Below are positions 1-7,949 of a stretch of 64,000 nt of DNA, piece after piece; position 1 is the stretch's first letter, and each line of letters starts with the position of its first letter. This stretch comes from TMP-86 sp964247385 (lineage in GTDB: Bacteria; Pseudomonadota; Gammaproteobacteria; Steroidobacterales; Steroidobacteraceae). A program made the position numbers and the translations under genes. The DNA is taken from the NCBI GenBank assembly GCA_964247385.1, contig CAXTUB010000003.1, forward strand, positions 1-64,000, written 5' to 3'. The notes beneath the pieces were generated by a model, which worked only from the letters and a program-made list of their open reading frames with translations, had not been told where the DNA came from and did not search any database.

Positions 1-35
1 TCATAGGTGTGATCCGTAATGGGATACGCGCTCAT
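1..35 (-). CDS. sdhA: Succinate dehydrogenase flavoprotein subunit, 5' end only
   Basis: Only the first 11 codons are in the window (M-S-A-Y-P-I-T-D-H-T-Y). The ATG at 35-33 overlaps the sdhD stop as ATGA, the usual arrangement in sdhCDAB operons. The N-terminus resembles the short leader that precedes the FAD-binding motif of SdhA, but that motif lies outside the window, so the call rests on position and this short peptide. The gene runs off the left edge. Confidence 0.75.
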   Translation of the reverse strand, partial: MSAYPITDHTY

Positions 36-421
36 AGGCGCGCCGCGCCGAAGGAGATCTGCAGAAGTGCAAAGATGGCGGCCGCGGCCGCAAGCCAATG
101 CACGCAGCGAAGCACGAGCAAAAGAGCGAGCTTGCGTGCATGCGAATGCACGTAGTCCTCGACAATCACCGCCGTGCCGAGGTAGGAGTGATACGCCATG
201 GCGGCCATGAACAAAATGGCGAATAGAGCGCTCGAGGGTCGCACGAACAATGCCCGCACGTGAGCGTAGTCCACGTGATCGAGCGACAGCACCGCGGCTG
301 CGAACCAAAGAGACAATGGAATGAGAGCAACCGCACTCACGCGCTCGGCCCACCAAGTCTGCGAGCCCGATCGCGCCGTGCCCAGACCCAGCGCGCGGCT
401 CAACGGACTGCGTAAAGTCAC
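32..421 (-). CDS. sdhD: Succinate dehydrogenase membrane anchor subunit SdhD
   Basis: Small hydrophobic anchor of complex II that with SdhC holds haem b and the quinone site in the inner membrane. The 129-residue product has three predicted membrane segments and the sequence H-S-Y-L-G near the middle, in the region where the family carries its haem-ligand histidine. I chose the GTG at 421-419 because it overlaps the sdhC stop as GTGA; the frame stays open further upstream but that part lies inside sdhC. A further ATGA overlap couples it to sdhA, so the genes form one operon, sdhC-sdhD-sdhA. Confidence 0.85.
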   Translation of the reverse strand: MTLRSPLSRALGLGTARSGSQTWWAERVSAVALIPLSLWFAAAVLSLDHVDYAHVRALFVRPSSALFAILFMAAMAYHSYLGTAVIVEDYVHSHARKLALLLVLRCVHWLAAAAAIFALLQISFGAARL

Positions 422-798
422 CGCAGCACCACCCAGAAAATTCCGGCGGAAAAAATGAGCGTCGCAATCACCACAGCCCAACCGCTGCGCCGGCTCACCT
501 GCTTGTCCAAGCCCACTCCGACGTCCCACAAAAGATGCCGCAGGCCGTTCAAAAAATGATAGACGAAAGCCAAGACGAAGGCCGCATTCAGTGCAAGGCC
601 CAGGGGGCTTGCGAGAAATTCCGTGCATCGCTCAAAAGCGCGCGGCCCTTCGCCGAGCGCGACGAGCCAAGCGGCCAGCAAGAGGAAGCCCACCGAGAGG
701 CCGACGCCCGTTAAACGATGCAAAATCGACAGCGTATTGCTGATCTGCCAACGATAGATTTGTAAATGCGGCGAAAGCGGTCGCGGGCGGGTCGTCAT
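418..798 (-). CDS. sdhC: Succinate dehydrogenase cytochrome b556 subunit SdhC
   Basis: 126-residue membrane anchor of succinate:quinone oxidoreductase. The family signature is clear: R-P-L-S-P-H-L-Q-I-Y-R near the N-terminus, S-I-L-H-R-L-T-G (quinone-site Ser and Arg) around residue 25, and H-F-L-N-G-L-R-H-L-L-W-D around residue 81, whose first His is the expected haem b ligand. Three hydrophobic helices follow the usual spacing. It is the first gene of the sdhCDA operon and diverges from ygfZ; the 63 bases between the two start codons must hold the promoters, but no strong -10 is visible. Confidence 0.92.
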   Translation of the reverse strand: MTTRPRPLSPHLQIYRWQISNTLSILHRLTGVGLSVGFLLLAAWLVALGEGPRAFERCTEFLASPLGLALNAAFVLAFVYHFLNGLRHLLWDVGVGLDKQVSRRSGWAVVIATLIFSAGIFWVVLR

Positions 799-861
799 GC
801 GTCGAGTGAACCAATTTTGCCAGAATTTGCGGCGCGCCGTGCGGCAATCGACAATGCGGTC

Positions 862-1818
862 ATGATCTCCTCAGGCTCATTGCCGTATCTCGGCGTCTTG
901 CGCGTGGGCGGACGCGACGCCGAAGGTTTCTTGCAAGGTCAGCTGTCCAATGACATTCGACGATTGAGCGATGCGCGCTCGATCACCGCCGCGTATTCAA
1001 ATCCTCAAGGCCGCGTGATTGCTTGCCTCACCCTTGCGGCGCAACCGCCCGATATTCTCGCCTTGCTGCCGCGCGAGCTCGTGCGGCCCGTCATCGACAA
1101 GCTCCAGCGCTTCGTGCTGCGAGCCAAGGTGGATTTGCACGACGCGAGCGATGAGCTGAGGGTGGTCGGGCTGCGCATGAGCGATGCGCTCGAAGGAGAA
1201 AGGCGCCGCGGCGCGATCGAGGGCGCCGGCGCCGCGGCCTTCGCGGTGCCGCACGATGCGCGGCGCATGTATGTGATTGGCGCGCGCGATGCATGGGCCG
1301 GCGCACCGCTCCACACGGCGCTCGCGGACTTCGACGTTCATGGCGCGCTCGGGCGCGACTTGTCGCGCGATTGGCGGCGCGCTCATATCGAGGCGGGCAT
1401 TCCGCAGATTTTCGCCGCGACCAGCGAAGAATTCGTGCCGCAGATGCTGAATCTCGATGCGCTGTCGGCCATCAGCTTCTCCAAAGGCTGCTACACCGGA
1501 CAAGAAATCATCGCCCGCACGCAGCATCTGGGGCGCATCAAACGCCGCATGTTTGGATTGCGTTTGCCCGAAGGCGAGTGGCCGCCCGGCACGCCCGTGC
1601 GATTGCAGGATCGCTCGGGGCGCATCGTCGACTCGATCGGCGACGCCCATGGCGGCGTGGTGGCGCTCGCGGTGCTGCCGCTGGACGCCGATGCCCAGCG
1701 CTCGCCGAGCGAGGCGCCGCCGCCCGTGCTTACGGACGAGCCGGTCGCTCCCGACTATCTACGCGAGTCACTCGGGGCGCATGTGCGGAAACAAGAGGAC
1801 GTCGCGAATCGAAGCTGA
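862..1818 (+). CDS. ygfZ: Folate-binding iron-sulfur cluster maintenance protein YgfZ
   Basis: Tetrahydrofolate-dependent protein of the GcvT-like family that helps assemble or repair certain Fe-S enzymes. The diagnostic K-G-C-Y-T-G-Q-E motif with its conserved Cys is at about residue 210, followed by I-A-R-T-Q-H-L-G. I chose the ATG at 862 (318 residues) because the family begins just before a Y-L-G-V-L-R-V-type strand; the longer frame from 766 would enter the sdhC promoter region. It is monocistronic, divergent from the Fe-S-dependent sdh operon, and its last 51 bases overlap the convergent lysS. Confidence 0.9.
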   Translation: MISSGSLPYLGVLRVGGRDAEGFLQGQLSNDIRRLSDARSITAAYSNPQGRVIACLTLAAQPPDILALLPRELVRPVIDKLQRFVLRAKVDLHDASDELRVVGLRMSDALEGERRRGAIEGAGAAAFAVPHDARRMYVIGARDAWAGAPLHTALADFDVHGALGRDLSRDWRRAHIEAGIPQIFAATSEEFVPQMLNLDALSAISFSKGCYTGQEIIARTQHLGRIKRRMFGLRLPEGEWPPGTPVRLQDRSGRIVDSIGDAHGGVVALAVLPLDADAQRSPSEAPPPVLTDEPVAPDYLRESLGAHVRKQEDVANRS

Positions 1819-3249
1819 GTCGGTAAAAAACATGACCAGCCGGTCGATGCCGATGCCGATCCCTGCGGCGGGCGGCATGCCGTATTCGAGTGCGCGCACA
1901 TAGTCCGCGTCGTAGTACATCGCCTCTTCATCGCCGGCCGCCTTGCGCGCGGCCTGCTCCTTGAAGCGTTGCGCTTGATCCTCAGGATCATTGAGCTCGG
2001 AAAAGCCATTGGCGATTTCCCGCCCCGCGACGAAAAACTCGAAGCGGTCGGATAAGAACGGATCCGCATCGTTACGCCGCGACAACGGCGAGACCTCCGT
2101 GGGATAGGCGTAGGCGAAGGTCGGCCGTTGGAGCGAAGCCTCGCCCTGCCGCTCGAACAACTCGATTTGCAACTTGCCTGCGCCATCCGTTGCGGCATAT
2201 CCAATCCCGAGGCGGTCGCACACCGTGCGCAGATACGCGACATCGCGCACGCGCGCAGCATCGAGCCCGGGCGTTTCGCGCACGATGATTTGCTCGATGG
2301 TGAGGCGGTCAAAAGGCGCGGACAAATCGAATTCTGCGCCCTGATAGGTGACCTTGCTCTCGCCGCGCAAGTCGAGCGCGATGCCGCGCATCAAGCCTTC
2401 GACCAATGCGATCAGATCCTCATACGTCGCATAAGCCTGATAGAGCTCGAGCATGGTGAATTCCGGATTGTGGCGCGTCGACACTCCCTCATTACGAAAA
2501 TTGCGGTTGATCTCATACACCCGCTCCAGCCCACCCACCGTCAGCCGCTTCAAGTACAGCTCCGGCGCGATGCGCAGATACATTTCCAGATCGAGCGCAT
2601 TGTGATGAGTCTTGAACGGCTTGGCCACGGCGCCGCCGGGCAGCGGCTGTAGCATGGGAGTCTCGACCTCGAGAAAGCCCCGCGAATCGAGAAAGCTGCG
2701 GATGAAACGCAGGATCTGCGAGCGCGCTCGGAACACCTGCCGGCTCTCCGCGTTCATGATCAGATCGACGTAGCGGCGGCGATAGCGAAGCTCGGTGTCG
2801 GCGACGCCGTGCCATTTGTCAGGCAGTGCGCGCAGAGATTTGGTGAGCAGGCGCAACTCATCGATGTCGACGGTGAGCTCACCAGTCTGCGTCCGGAACA
2901 CGCTGCCGCTTGCGCCGATGAAGTCTCCCACATCCATGCTCTTGAACTCGGCGTAGCCTTCAGCCAGCCGGTCGCGCTGCAAGAACAATTGAATCGAGCC
3001 ACTCTCATCGTCGAGGCGGGCAAAGGCCACCTTGCCCATGACTCGCTTCGCGCGCAGCCGTCCCGCAATGCGCACTCGCTGCGTCTGCCGCGCCAAATCC
3101 TCGGCGCTATTCTTCGAATGAAGACTTTGCAAATCTCCCGCGAGCGAATCGCGGCGAAAATCATTCGGGAACGCTACGCCGCGCTCGCGCAACTTGGCAA
3201 GCTTCGCGCGCCGCTCCGCGATTAGCCGGTGTTCTTCCTCATCGCTCAT
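1768..3249 (-). CDS. lysS: Lysyl-tRNA synthetase, class II
   Basis: Charges tRNA-Lys with lysine in the cytoplasm. The 493-residue length is close to E. coli LysS (505). An N-terminal OB-fold anticodon domain (about residues 60-165) is followed by the class II core with motif 2 (F-R-N-E-G) and motif 3 G-I-G-I-G-I-D-R-L-V-M near the C-terminus. The start M-S-D-E-E-E-H at 3249 fits family N-termini; upstream codons lie in prfB. It follows prfB by 7 bases, the conserved prfB-lysS pair. Its 3' end overlaps the end of convergent ygfZ. Confidence 0.96.
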   Translation of the reverse strand: MSDEEEHRLIAERRAKLAKLRERGVAFPNDFRRDSLAGDLQSLHSKNSAEDLARQTQRVRIAGRLRAKRVMGKVAFARLDDESGSIQLFLQRDRLAEGYAEFKSMDVGDFIGASGSVFRTQTGELTVDIDELRLLTKSLRALPDKWHGVADTELRYRRRYVDLIMNAESRQVFRARSQILRFIRSFLDSRGFLEVETPMLQPLPGGAVAKPFKTHHNALDLEMYLRIAPELYLKRLTVGGLERVYEINRNFRNEGVSTRHNPEFTMLELYQAYATYEDLIALVEGLMRGIALDLRGESKVTYQGAEFDLSAPFDRLTIEQIIVRETPGLDAARVRDVAYLRTVCDRLGIGYAATDGAGKLQIELFERQGEASLQRPTFAYAYPTEVSPLSRRNDADPFLSDRFEFFVAGREIANGFSELNDPEDQAQRFKEQAARKAAGDEEAMYYDADYVRALEYGMPPAAGIGIGIDRLVMFFTDSASIRDVLLFPHMRPE

Positions 3250-3256
3250 CGTCCGG

Positions 3257-4352
3257 TCACAAGCCTTGCTTGAGACTGGCTTGCATGAATTCGTCCAAGG
3301 CGCCGTCGAGCACGGCGCCGGTGTTGCCGATCTCCACCCCGGTGCGCAAATCTTTGATGCGCGACTGATCCAGCACGTAACTTCTGATTTGATTTCCCCA
3401 GCTGACATCGGACTTGGAGTCCTCCAGCACCTTGGCCGCCGCGTTGCGCTTGTTATATTCCAGTTCGTACAGCTTCGCCTTCAGCATTTTCATGGCGGTC
3501 GAGCGGTTCTTGTGCTGGCTGCGCTCGCTCTGGCAGGCCACCACAATGCCGCTCGGTGCGTGCGTGATGCGCACGGCGGACTCGGTCTTGTTGACGTGTT
3601 GGCCGCCCGCGCCGCTCGATCGATACACATCCACACGCAAGTCTGCGGGGTTGATCTCGATGTCGATGTCATCGTCCACTTCGGGCGAGACGAACACCGA
3701 CGCGAACGAGGTATGGCGCCGGTTGCCGGAGTCGAACGGCGACTTGCGCACCAGGCGATGCACACCGGTTTCGGTGCGCAGCCAGCCGTAGGCGTAATCG
3801 CCTTGCAGCATGACCGTGGCGCCCTTGATGCCTGCTACCTCGCCGTCGCTTTGATCGATGATCTCGGCTTTGAAGCGATGTCCATCCGCCCATTTGAGAT
3901 ACATGCGCAAGAGCATCTGCGCCCAATCCTGTGCCTCGGTGCCGCCGGCGCCGGCTTGGATGTCTAGAAATGCGTTATGCGAATCCATGGCGCCCGGAAA
4001 CATTCGCTTGAATTCGAAGCCCTCGATACGGCGCGCAAGCTCGCCGACATCGGCGTCGATCTCGGCCAGGGCATCTCCCTGCCCGTCTTCCGTGGCCAGT
4101 TCCAAAAGCTCGGCCGAATCGCCGAGACCGCGAGTCAGCGCATCGATTCCCGCAACCACGTCGTCGAGTCGAGCGCGTTCCTTGCCGAGCTCTTGCGCCC
4201 GCTCGGGCGAGCTCCAGACGCCGGGCTGCTCGAGCTCGCGCTCGACTTCCTGCAAGCGCTCGCGCTTCGCCTCATATTCAAAGATACCCCCGAAGGGAAT
4301 CCGTGCGGGTTTGCAGATCGAGAATGCGCCGTTTCAGAGGGTTGATGTCCAT
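3257..4352 (-). CDS. prfB: Peptide chain release factor 2 with programmed +1 frameshift
   Basis: RF2 terminates translation at UGA and UAA. The gene is in two frames: ATG at 4352 opens 24 codons ending TAT CTT, then an in-frame TGA (4280-4278), and reading resumes one base on at GAA (4279), giving about 364 residues against 365 in E. coli. The peptide before the shift is M-D-I-N-P-L-K-R-R-I-L. Downstream are the GGQ motif (G-A-G-G-Q-H-V-N-K) and an S-P-F tripeptide in the position of the UGA-reading motif. Annotating from the later ATG at 4255 would lose the N-terminus. Preceded by recJ and followed by lysS. Confidence 0.95.
4278..4292 (-). promoter_or_regulatory. RF2 autoregulatory +1 frameshift site
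   Basis: Read on the minus strand: CGG GGG TAT CTT TGA. The canonical E. coli site is AGG GGG TAT CTT TGA C, so the internal Shine-Dalgarno-like GGGGG, its 3-base distance to CTT, and the slippery CTT-TGA are all kept. Low RF2 leaves the ribosome paused at UGA, the SD-like sequence strains it, and it slips forward by one base. Two differences are visible: the leading A is C, and the base after UGA is A instead of C. Confidence 0.93.
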
Positions 4353-4357
4353 GCCGC

Positions 4358-4363
4358 ATGCTA
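4358..4363 (-). promoter_or_regulatory. Candidate -10 hexamer directly before prfB
   Basis: TAGCAT on the minus strand ends five bases before the prfB ATG. No Shine-Dalgarno precedes the start. The same arrangement (GCTAGCATGC, three bases, ATG) precedes the Mth938-like gene at 7152. If used, the transcript would begin at or next to the ATG. The -35 region is poor, so this is a weak call. Confidence 0.3.
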
Positions 4364-4441
4364 GCACGGCGCCGATGCACGCCAGGGCTGCGGCGAACGT
4401 CAGCGCCGTTCACGCGCACGCGACCGCATGGACGCGCTGCT

Positions 4442-6160
4442 TTAGACCAGCCGGCTCTCGACCAAGCGAATTTCCGCGGCATTCATCTGCGCTCGCTCGG
4501 TGCCGTTGAACGAGTTGACTTCGAGCCGATACGCCACCTCGACGGTTGCGCCAGCACAGTAATCCATGGCGCGCGCGCTCTCGCCCGCCCGAAAACGAAT
4601 GCATTCGACCCACTCTCCCGCCGCGCCGCGCAACCGCAGCTTGAGATGCCGGTCCTTGAGCCACGCGCAATCGATGACCTCGAAGTGGCCGTCGAACACG
4701 GGCTCTGGAAAACCTTGGCCCCACGGCCCCGCATCACGCAGGAGCCGCGCAGTGACGAGATTCAGCTCATCATGCTGCAGACTTCCGTCCGAGTGGATGC
4801 AGCGCGCCATGGCAGCTTCGTCCACGCGCTGCGCCATTTCACGCTCGAACGCATCGCGAAATCGCGCAAGCTCAGCGTGCGCGACGGTCGCTCCGGCGGC
4901 CATGGCATGTCCGCCGAATCGCAACAGCAGGCCCGGGTTCGCCACGTCGATGGATGCGAGCGCATCGCGAATATGCACCCCCGGTATCGAGCGCGCCGAG
5001 CCGCGCAGAGTGCCATCGGCCGCAGGCGCAAAGGCCATGACCGGCCGATGAGTGCGATCTTTGGTGCGTCCGGCAATGAGGCCGATCACGCCTTCATGCC
5101 ATTCGGCATCGAACAGGCAGTGGCTTTTCCAATGCTCTGCGAGGAGCCACGAGCCGGACTTGGCGGCAACCAGGCGCTCCGCTTGCTCCTGCATGCGCGC
5201 CTCGATCGCGCGGCGCTCTTCATTCAGTTGCGAAAGCTGTAGCGCGCAATGCATCGCATCCGCGGCCCCATCGTGCACCAGACATTCGATGCCCAGGCTC
5301 ATGTCGGTCAGCCTGCCGGCGGCGTTGATCCGCGGCGCCACCGCGAAACTCAGGTCGGCCGCGTGCGCAGCAGCCAATGGACGATGCGCCAGCTCGAGCA
5401 GCGCGCGAATGCCCGCCGCGCAATGCCCGGCGCGAATTCGGCGCAGACCTTGATGCACCAGGATGCGGTTGTTGCGATCGAGAGGAACCAAGTCGGCCAC
5501 GGTGCCCAGGGCCACTAGATCGAGAAGCTGCACCGGTCGAAAGCTTGCGCGCAGATGATGCGTCAGCGCGACCACGAGATAGAACGCGACACCCACGCCC
5601 GCGAGCGCACGGCTGGCGAACCGAGCGCCCGGCAAATTCGGATTGACGATCGCGGCCGCAGCCGGCAGCGTGTCGCCGGGCAAATGGTGGTCGGTCACCA
5701 GCACCGGGATGCCGAGCGATGCCGCATGCCGCACGCCATCGATGCTCGCCACTCCGTTATCCACCGTCACCAATAGCGTCGGCCGTCGCGGCGCGGCGGC
5801 ATCCACCACCGCGGCGCTGAGCCCGTAGCCGAATCGAAACCGGTCAGGCACCACATACTCGACATGCGCGAACTCGAGCTGCCGCAAGGCTCGCAGCAGC
5901 AGCGCCGTGCTCGTCGCGCCATCGGCGTCGTAATCGCCGACGATGAGCACACGCCCCTGTCGGTGCCGAGCCAACAGCTCAGCCGCCGCTTGCACGCCAT
6001 CCAGTGAGCTCACGGGCAACAGCCGATCGATGGACAAGTTCAGCTCCTCCGAGCTGCCCACGCCGCGTGCCGCATAGATCCGGCGCAGCAGCGGCGGAAC
6101 ATCAGCGTCGAAGCTCGCATCGACGGCCGGCGTACGGCGTTTGATCGTCATCTCATTCAT
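4442..6160 (-). CDS. recJ: Single-stranded-DNA-specific exonuclease RecJ
   Basis: 5'-3' exonuclease of recombination and mismatch repair. The DHH-family motifs are present: D-Y-D-A-D-G at about residue 77 (motif I), T-V-D-N-G around 131 (motif II), T-D-H-H around 156 (motif III, DHH), with the DHHA1 motif G-G-H-A-M-A-A-G towards the C-terminus and an OB-fold beyond. The 572-residue length matches the family. It overlaps the end of rpfE by 8 bases and precedes prfB by 89 bases, reproducing the widespread recJ-prfB-lysS order. Confidence 0.96.
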   Translation of the reverse strand: MNEMTIKRRTPAVDASFDADVPPLLRRIYAARGVGSSEELNLSIDRLLPVSSLDGVQAAAELLARHRQGRVLIVGDYDADGATSTALLLRALRQLEFAHVEYVVPDRFRFGYGLSAAVVDAAAPRRPTLLVTVDNGVASIDGVRHAASLGIPVLVTDHHLPGDTLPAAAAIVNPNLPGARFASRALAGVGVAFYLVVALTHHLRASFRPVQLLDLVALGTVADLVPLDRNNRILVHQGLRRIRAGHCAAGIRALLELAHRPLAAAHAADLSFAVAPRINAAGRLTDMSLGIECLVHDGAADAMHCALQLSQLNEERRAIEARMQEQAERLVAAKSGSWLLAEHWKSHCLFDAEWHEGVIGLIAGRTKDRTHRPVMAFAPAADGTLRGSARSIPGVHIRDALASIDVANPGLLLRFGGHAMAAGATVAHAELARFRDAFEREMAQRVDEAAMARCIHSDGSLQHDELNLVTARLLRDAGPWGQGFPEPVFDGHFEVIDCAWLKDRHLKLRLRGAAGEWVECIRFRAGESARAMDYCAGATVEVAYRLEVNSFNGTERAQMNAAEIRLVESRLV

Positions 6161-7136
6161 CGAAACGGTCCAAAATGTCCCACCACGGCTCGCGCATCGC
6201 GAGCCAATGTGCGGCGCGGCGCACCGTGTAGCATTTGCTGCCGAAACTCAAGTGCACCTGATCGATGCGGCGGCTGCGCAAAAGCCGCACTGCGCGGCGA
6301 AACAACTCTTCGGTGGACGGCGCATCACGCGGGCGGATTGGATCTTTCAGATTCATCCTTTGCGGTTCATGGATTTGTTTCGAGCCGCGATGGGAAGGCC
6401 AATCGGCCATGATCAACGTATCGCCCTCGAGCCCATGGCCCGCCGGCCACCAATGCGAAAACACGAAGTCTTGACCAATGAGTCGAGTCTCGACGCGAGG
6501 CAACTCACGGATGCGGCGTCCCGCTCCCCACAACCAAAACGCGGTGATCGGAGCTTTGGAATCGGCGACTCGCCGCTGATTCATGGGATGCGCGAAGAGC
6601 CACATTTCGATTTCGGTCAATAGTCGACGGTCAGCCGATTCTGGAATGTTGAGCGCCGTGACGCCGGCGTGAGTGAGCTCGCGCCCCAGGTAGCGTTCCG
6701 GCGCGTCGTTTCGAATACGCGTTTCGCGCTCGAAGCCCGCCAGCAGGCGCGAGCCCATCGCCGCCCACGAGATGCCTTCGCCGGAAAACTGCGAATTCAA
6801 CTGTCGAGCCCACTCGGCTGCCTCGGCAGAGCTCAGCGCCACCACGCCATCGTGTGCAAGCAGGGCGCCGCGTAGCGTGGGCTCGAGAGCAAGCGGTGTG
6901 ACGACACAGACTTCCTTGACCCGCGGCCCGAAACTGACTTCTGTCGCGCATGCCAGAGCTGGACCCGTGGCAATTGCGCGGGATGGCATGGCGCGCTGTA
7001 ACGTATTCTGCGCGTGTAATCGCCATTCGCCTTCGAACACCGCACCCTGACTGTTCTCGAGCAGCCGCTCGAGTGAGGCATTGCGGCGCTTGTCCGCGCC
7101 GGGTTCAGAGGCAAATCGAAAATAGGCCTGCGGCAC
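6153..7136 (-). CDS. rpfE: RpfE-like protein (phosphoglycerate-mutase-related, function unknown)
   Basis: 327-residue protein resembling the RpfE family found next to recJ in the Xanthomonas rpf cluster. Such proteins are distantly related to cofactor-independent phosphoglycerate mutase but have no proven reaction. I recognise the T-A-F-W-L-W-G-A-G-R segment (usually N-S-L-W-F-W-G-G-G) and a preceding M-N-Q-R-R stretch. It lacks a signal peptide or membrane segments. The start is a GTG at 7136, so its start codon lies 15 bases from that of the divergent Mth938-like gene. Its 3' end overlaps the recJ start (ATGAATGA), suggesting co-translation with recJ. Confidence 0.7.
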   Translation of the reverse strand: MPQAYFRFASEPGADKRRNASLERLLENSQGAVFEGEWRLHAQNTLQRAMPSRAIATGPALACATEVSFGPRVKEVCVVTPLALEPTLRGALLAHDGVVALSSAEAAEWARQLNSQFSGEGISWAAMGSRLLAGFERETRIRNDAPERYLGRELTHAGVTALNIPESADRRLLTEIEMWLFAHPMNQRRVADSKAPITAFWLWGAGRRIRELPRVETRLIGQDFVFSHWWPAGHGLEGDTLIMADWPSHRGSKQIHEPQRMNLKDPIRPRDAPSTEELFRRAVRLLRSRRIDQVHLSFGSKCYTVRRAAHWLAMREPWWDILDRFDE

Positions 7137-7151
7137 GCGCTAGCATGCACC

Positions 7152-7538
7152 ATGCGCATTGCAAAGGACTCGGCCAGCGGAACTCATCGCGTGCGGCATT
7201 ATGCCGAAGGCAGTCTCACCATCGGCGCGATATCGTATACGGGCGCCATCGTGGTCACAGCCGCGAACATCCTGCCCCTCGATGGATTACGCATGGCTGC
7301 GACTCTGGACGCATCGCATGCGGCAGCGCTCCTCGGCACCGGCGCTCATATCATATTGGTAGGCACCGGGCGCCTTCAGCATCGATTGCCAGCCGCGTGG
7401 GTGCATCACTTGTTGGCTCGCGGGGTGAGCGTTGACGTGATGAGCACGCCGGCGGCTTGCCGCACCTTTAACGTTCTGTTGGAAGAGGGGCGCGACGTTG
7501 CCGCCCTGTTGATTCCGGGCACAAGTCTCGAAACTTAG
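7152..7538 (+). CDS. Mth938-like domain protein (DUF498 family)
   Basis: 128-residue cytosolic protein of the Mth938/NDUFAF3-like fold. Family features seen are S-Y-T-G-A-I at about residue 28, the H-I-I-L-V-G-T-G-R segment around 66, and V-D-V-M-S-T-P-A-A-C-R-T-F-N-V-L around 93, which is the best-conserved stretch. The molecular role in bacteria is not established; the mitochondrial relative NDUFAF3 assists complex I assembly. It is transcribed away from rpfE. A TAGCAT hexamer ends five bases before the ATG and no Shine-Dalgarno is visible. Confidence 0.8.
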   Translation: MRIAKDSASGTHRVRHYAEGSLTIGAISYTGAIVVTAANILPLDGLRMAATLDASHAAALLGTGAHIILVGTGRLQHRLPAAWVHHLLARGVSVDVMSTPAACRTFNVLLEEGRDVAALLIPGTSLET

Positions 7539-7949
7539 CCGGCGTTTTTATGGTTCCTGGCATTAATGAAGTTGGGCATTAATGAAGTTAGGCGTTAGGC
7601 GTGGCGCGGAAATGCCAAAGCTTCGGGACGAAAAAAACAAGTGGATCGCACGAGCCCAGAAGAACTGGCTGGCGGAGACAAAAACTGCAGGGCAAGGAGG
7701 CGATCAACTTCGAGCTTCGGCACGCACGCTTTTACACCTGCGAATTAAGAATATTCTTCTTCCTCTTGTTTTTCTTCTTGTAATTCTTCCGAATGCTCGA
7801 CTCGCAATGCCTCGCGAGCCCTGCTAACGATACGTAAACCCCAAGGAATGTCTTCGAACGGCGACAGTTAATCACAGTTTGGCCGCAAACTTCAAGTATT
7901 AGGTTAACTTTGAATTAATTTTTCAATAACAATTAGTTACTAGAATAAT
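7539..7949. other. Intergenic region with AT-rich segment and tandem repeat
   Basis: About 410 bp without a convincing gene, between convergent Mth938-like and pcm. It contains a 16-bp tandem direct repeat (7560-7591), a perfect 12-bp palindrome AAGAATATTCTT at 7747-7758, a pyrimidine-rich run at 7754-7790, and a strikingly AT-rich stretch at 7894-7950 (about 18% G+C by hand count) next to the pcm stop. A plus-strand frame from 7612 to 7827 (72 codons, one hydrophobic stretch) and a minus-strand frame from 7867 to 7745 (40 codons, Glu-rich end) have no recognisable homology and no good ribosome site. In many gammaproteobacteria nlpD-rpoS follow pcm; neither is here. Confidence 0.6.
7560..7591 (+). 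repeat. 16-bp tandem direct repeat
   Basis: GCATTAATGAAGTTGG (7560-7575) is followed immediately by a copy differing only in its last two positions (7576-7591, ending TTAG), then by decayed GGCGTTAGGCGTGGCG. The unit is AT-rich compared with its surroundings. It is probably a slippage duplication; a binding-site array is possible. Confidence 0.75.

Noticed and set aside
7612..7827. 72-codon plus-strand frame with one hydrophobic segment
   Set aside because: Only a weak ribosome site, no homology that I recognise, and it lies over the repeat and AT-rich region; listed only within the intergenic entry.
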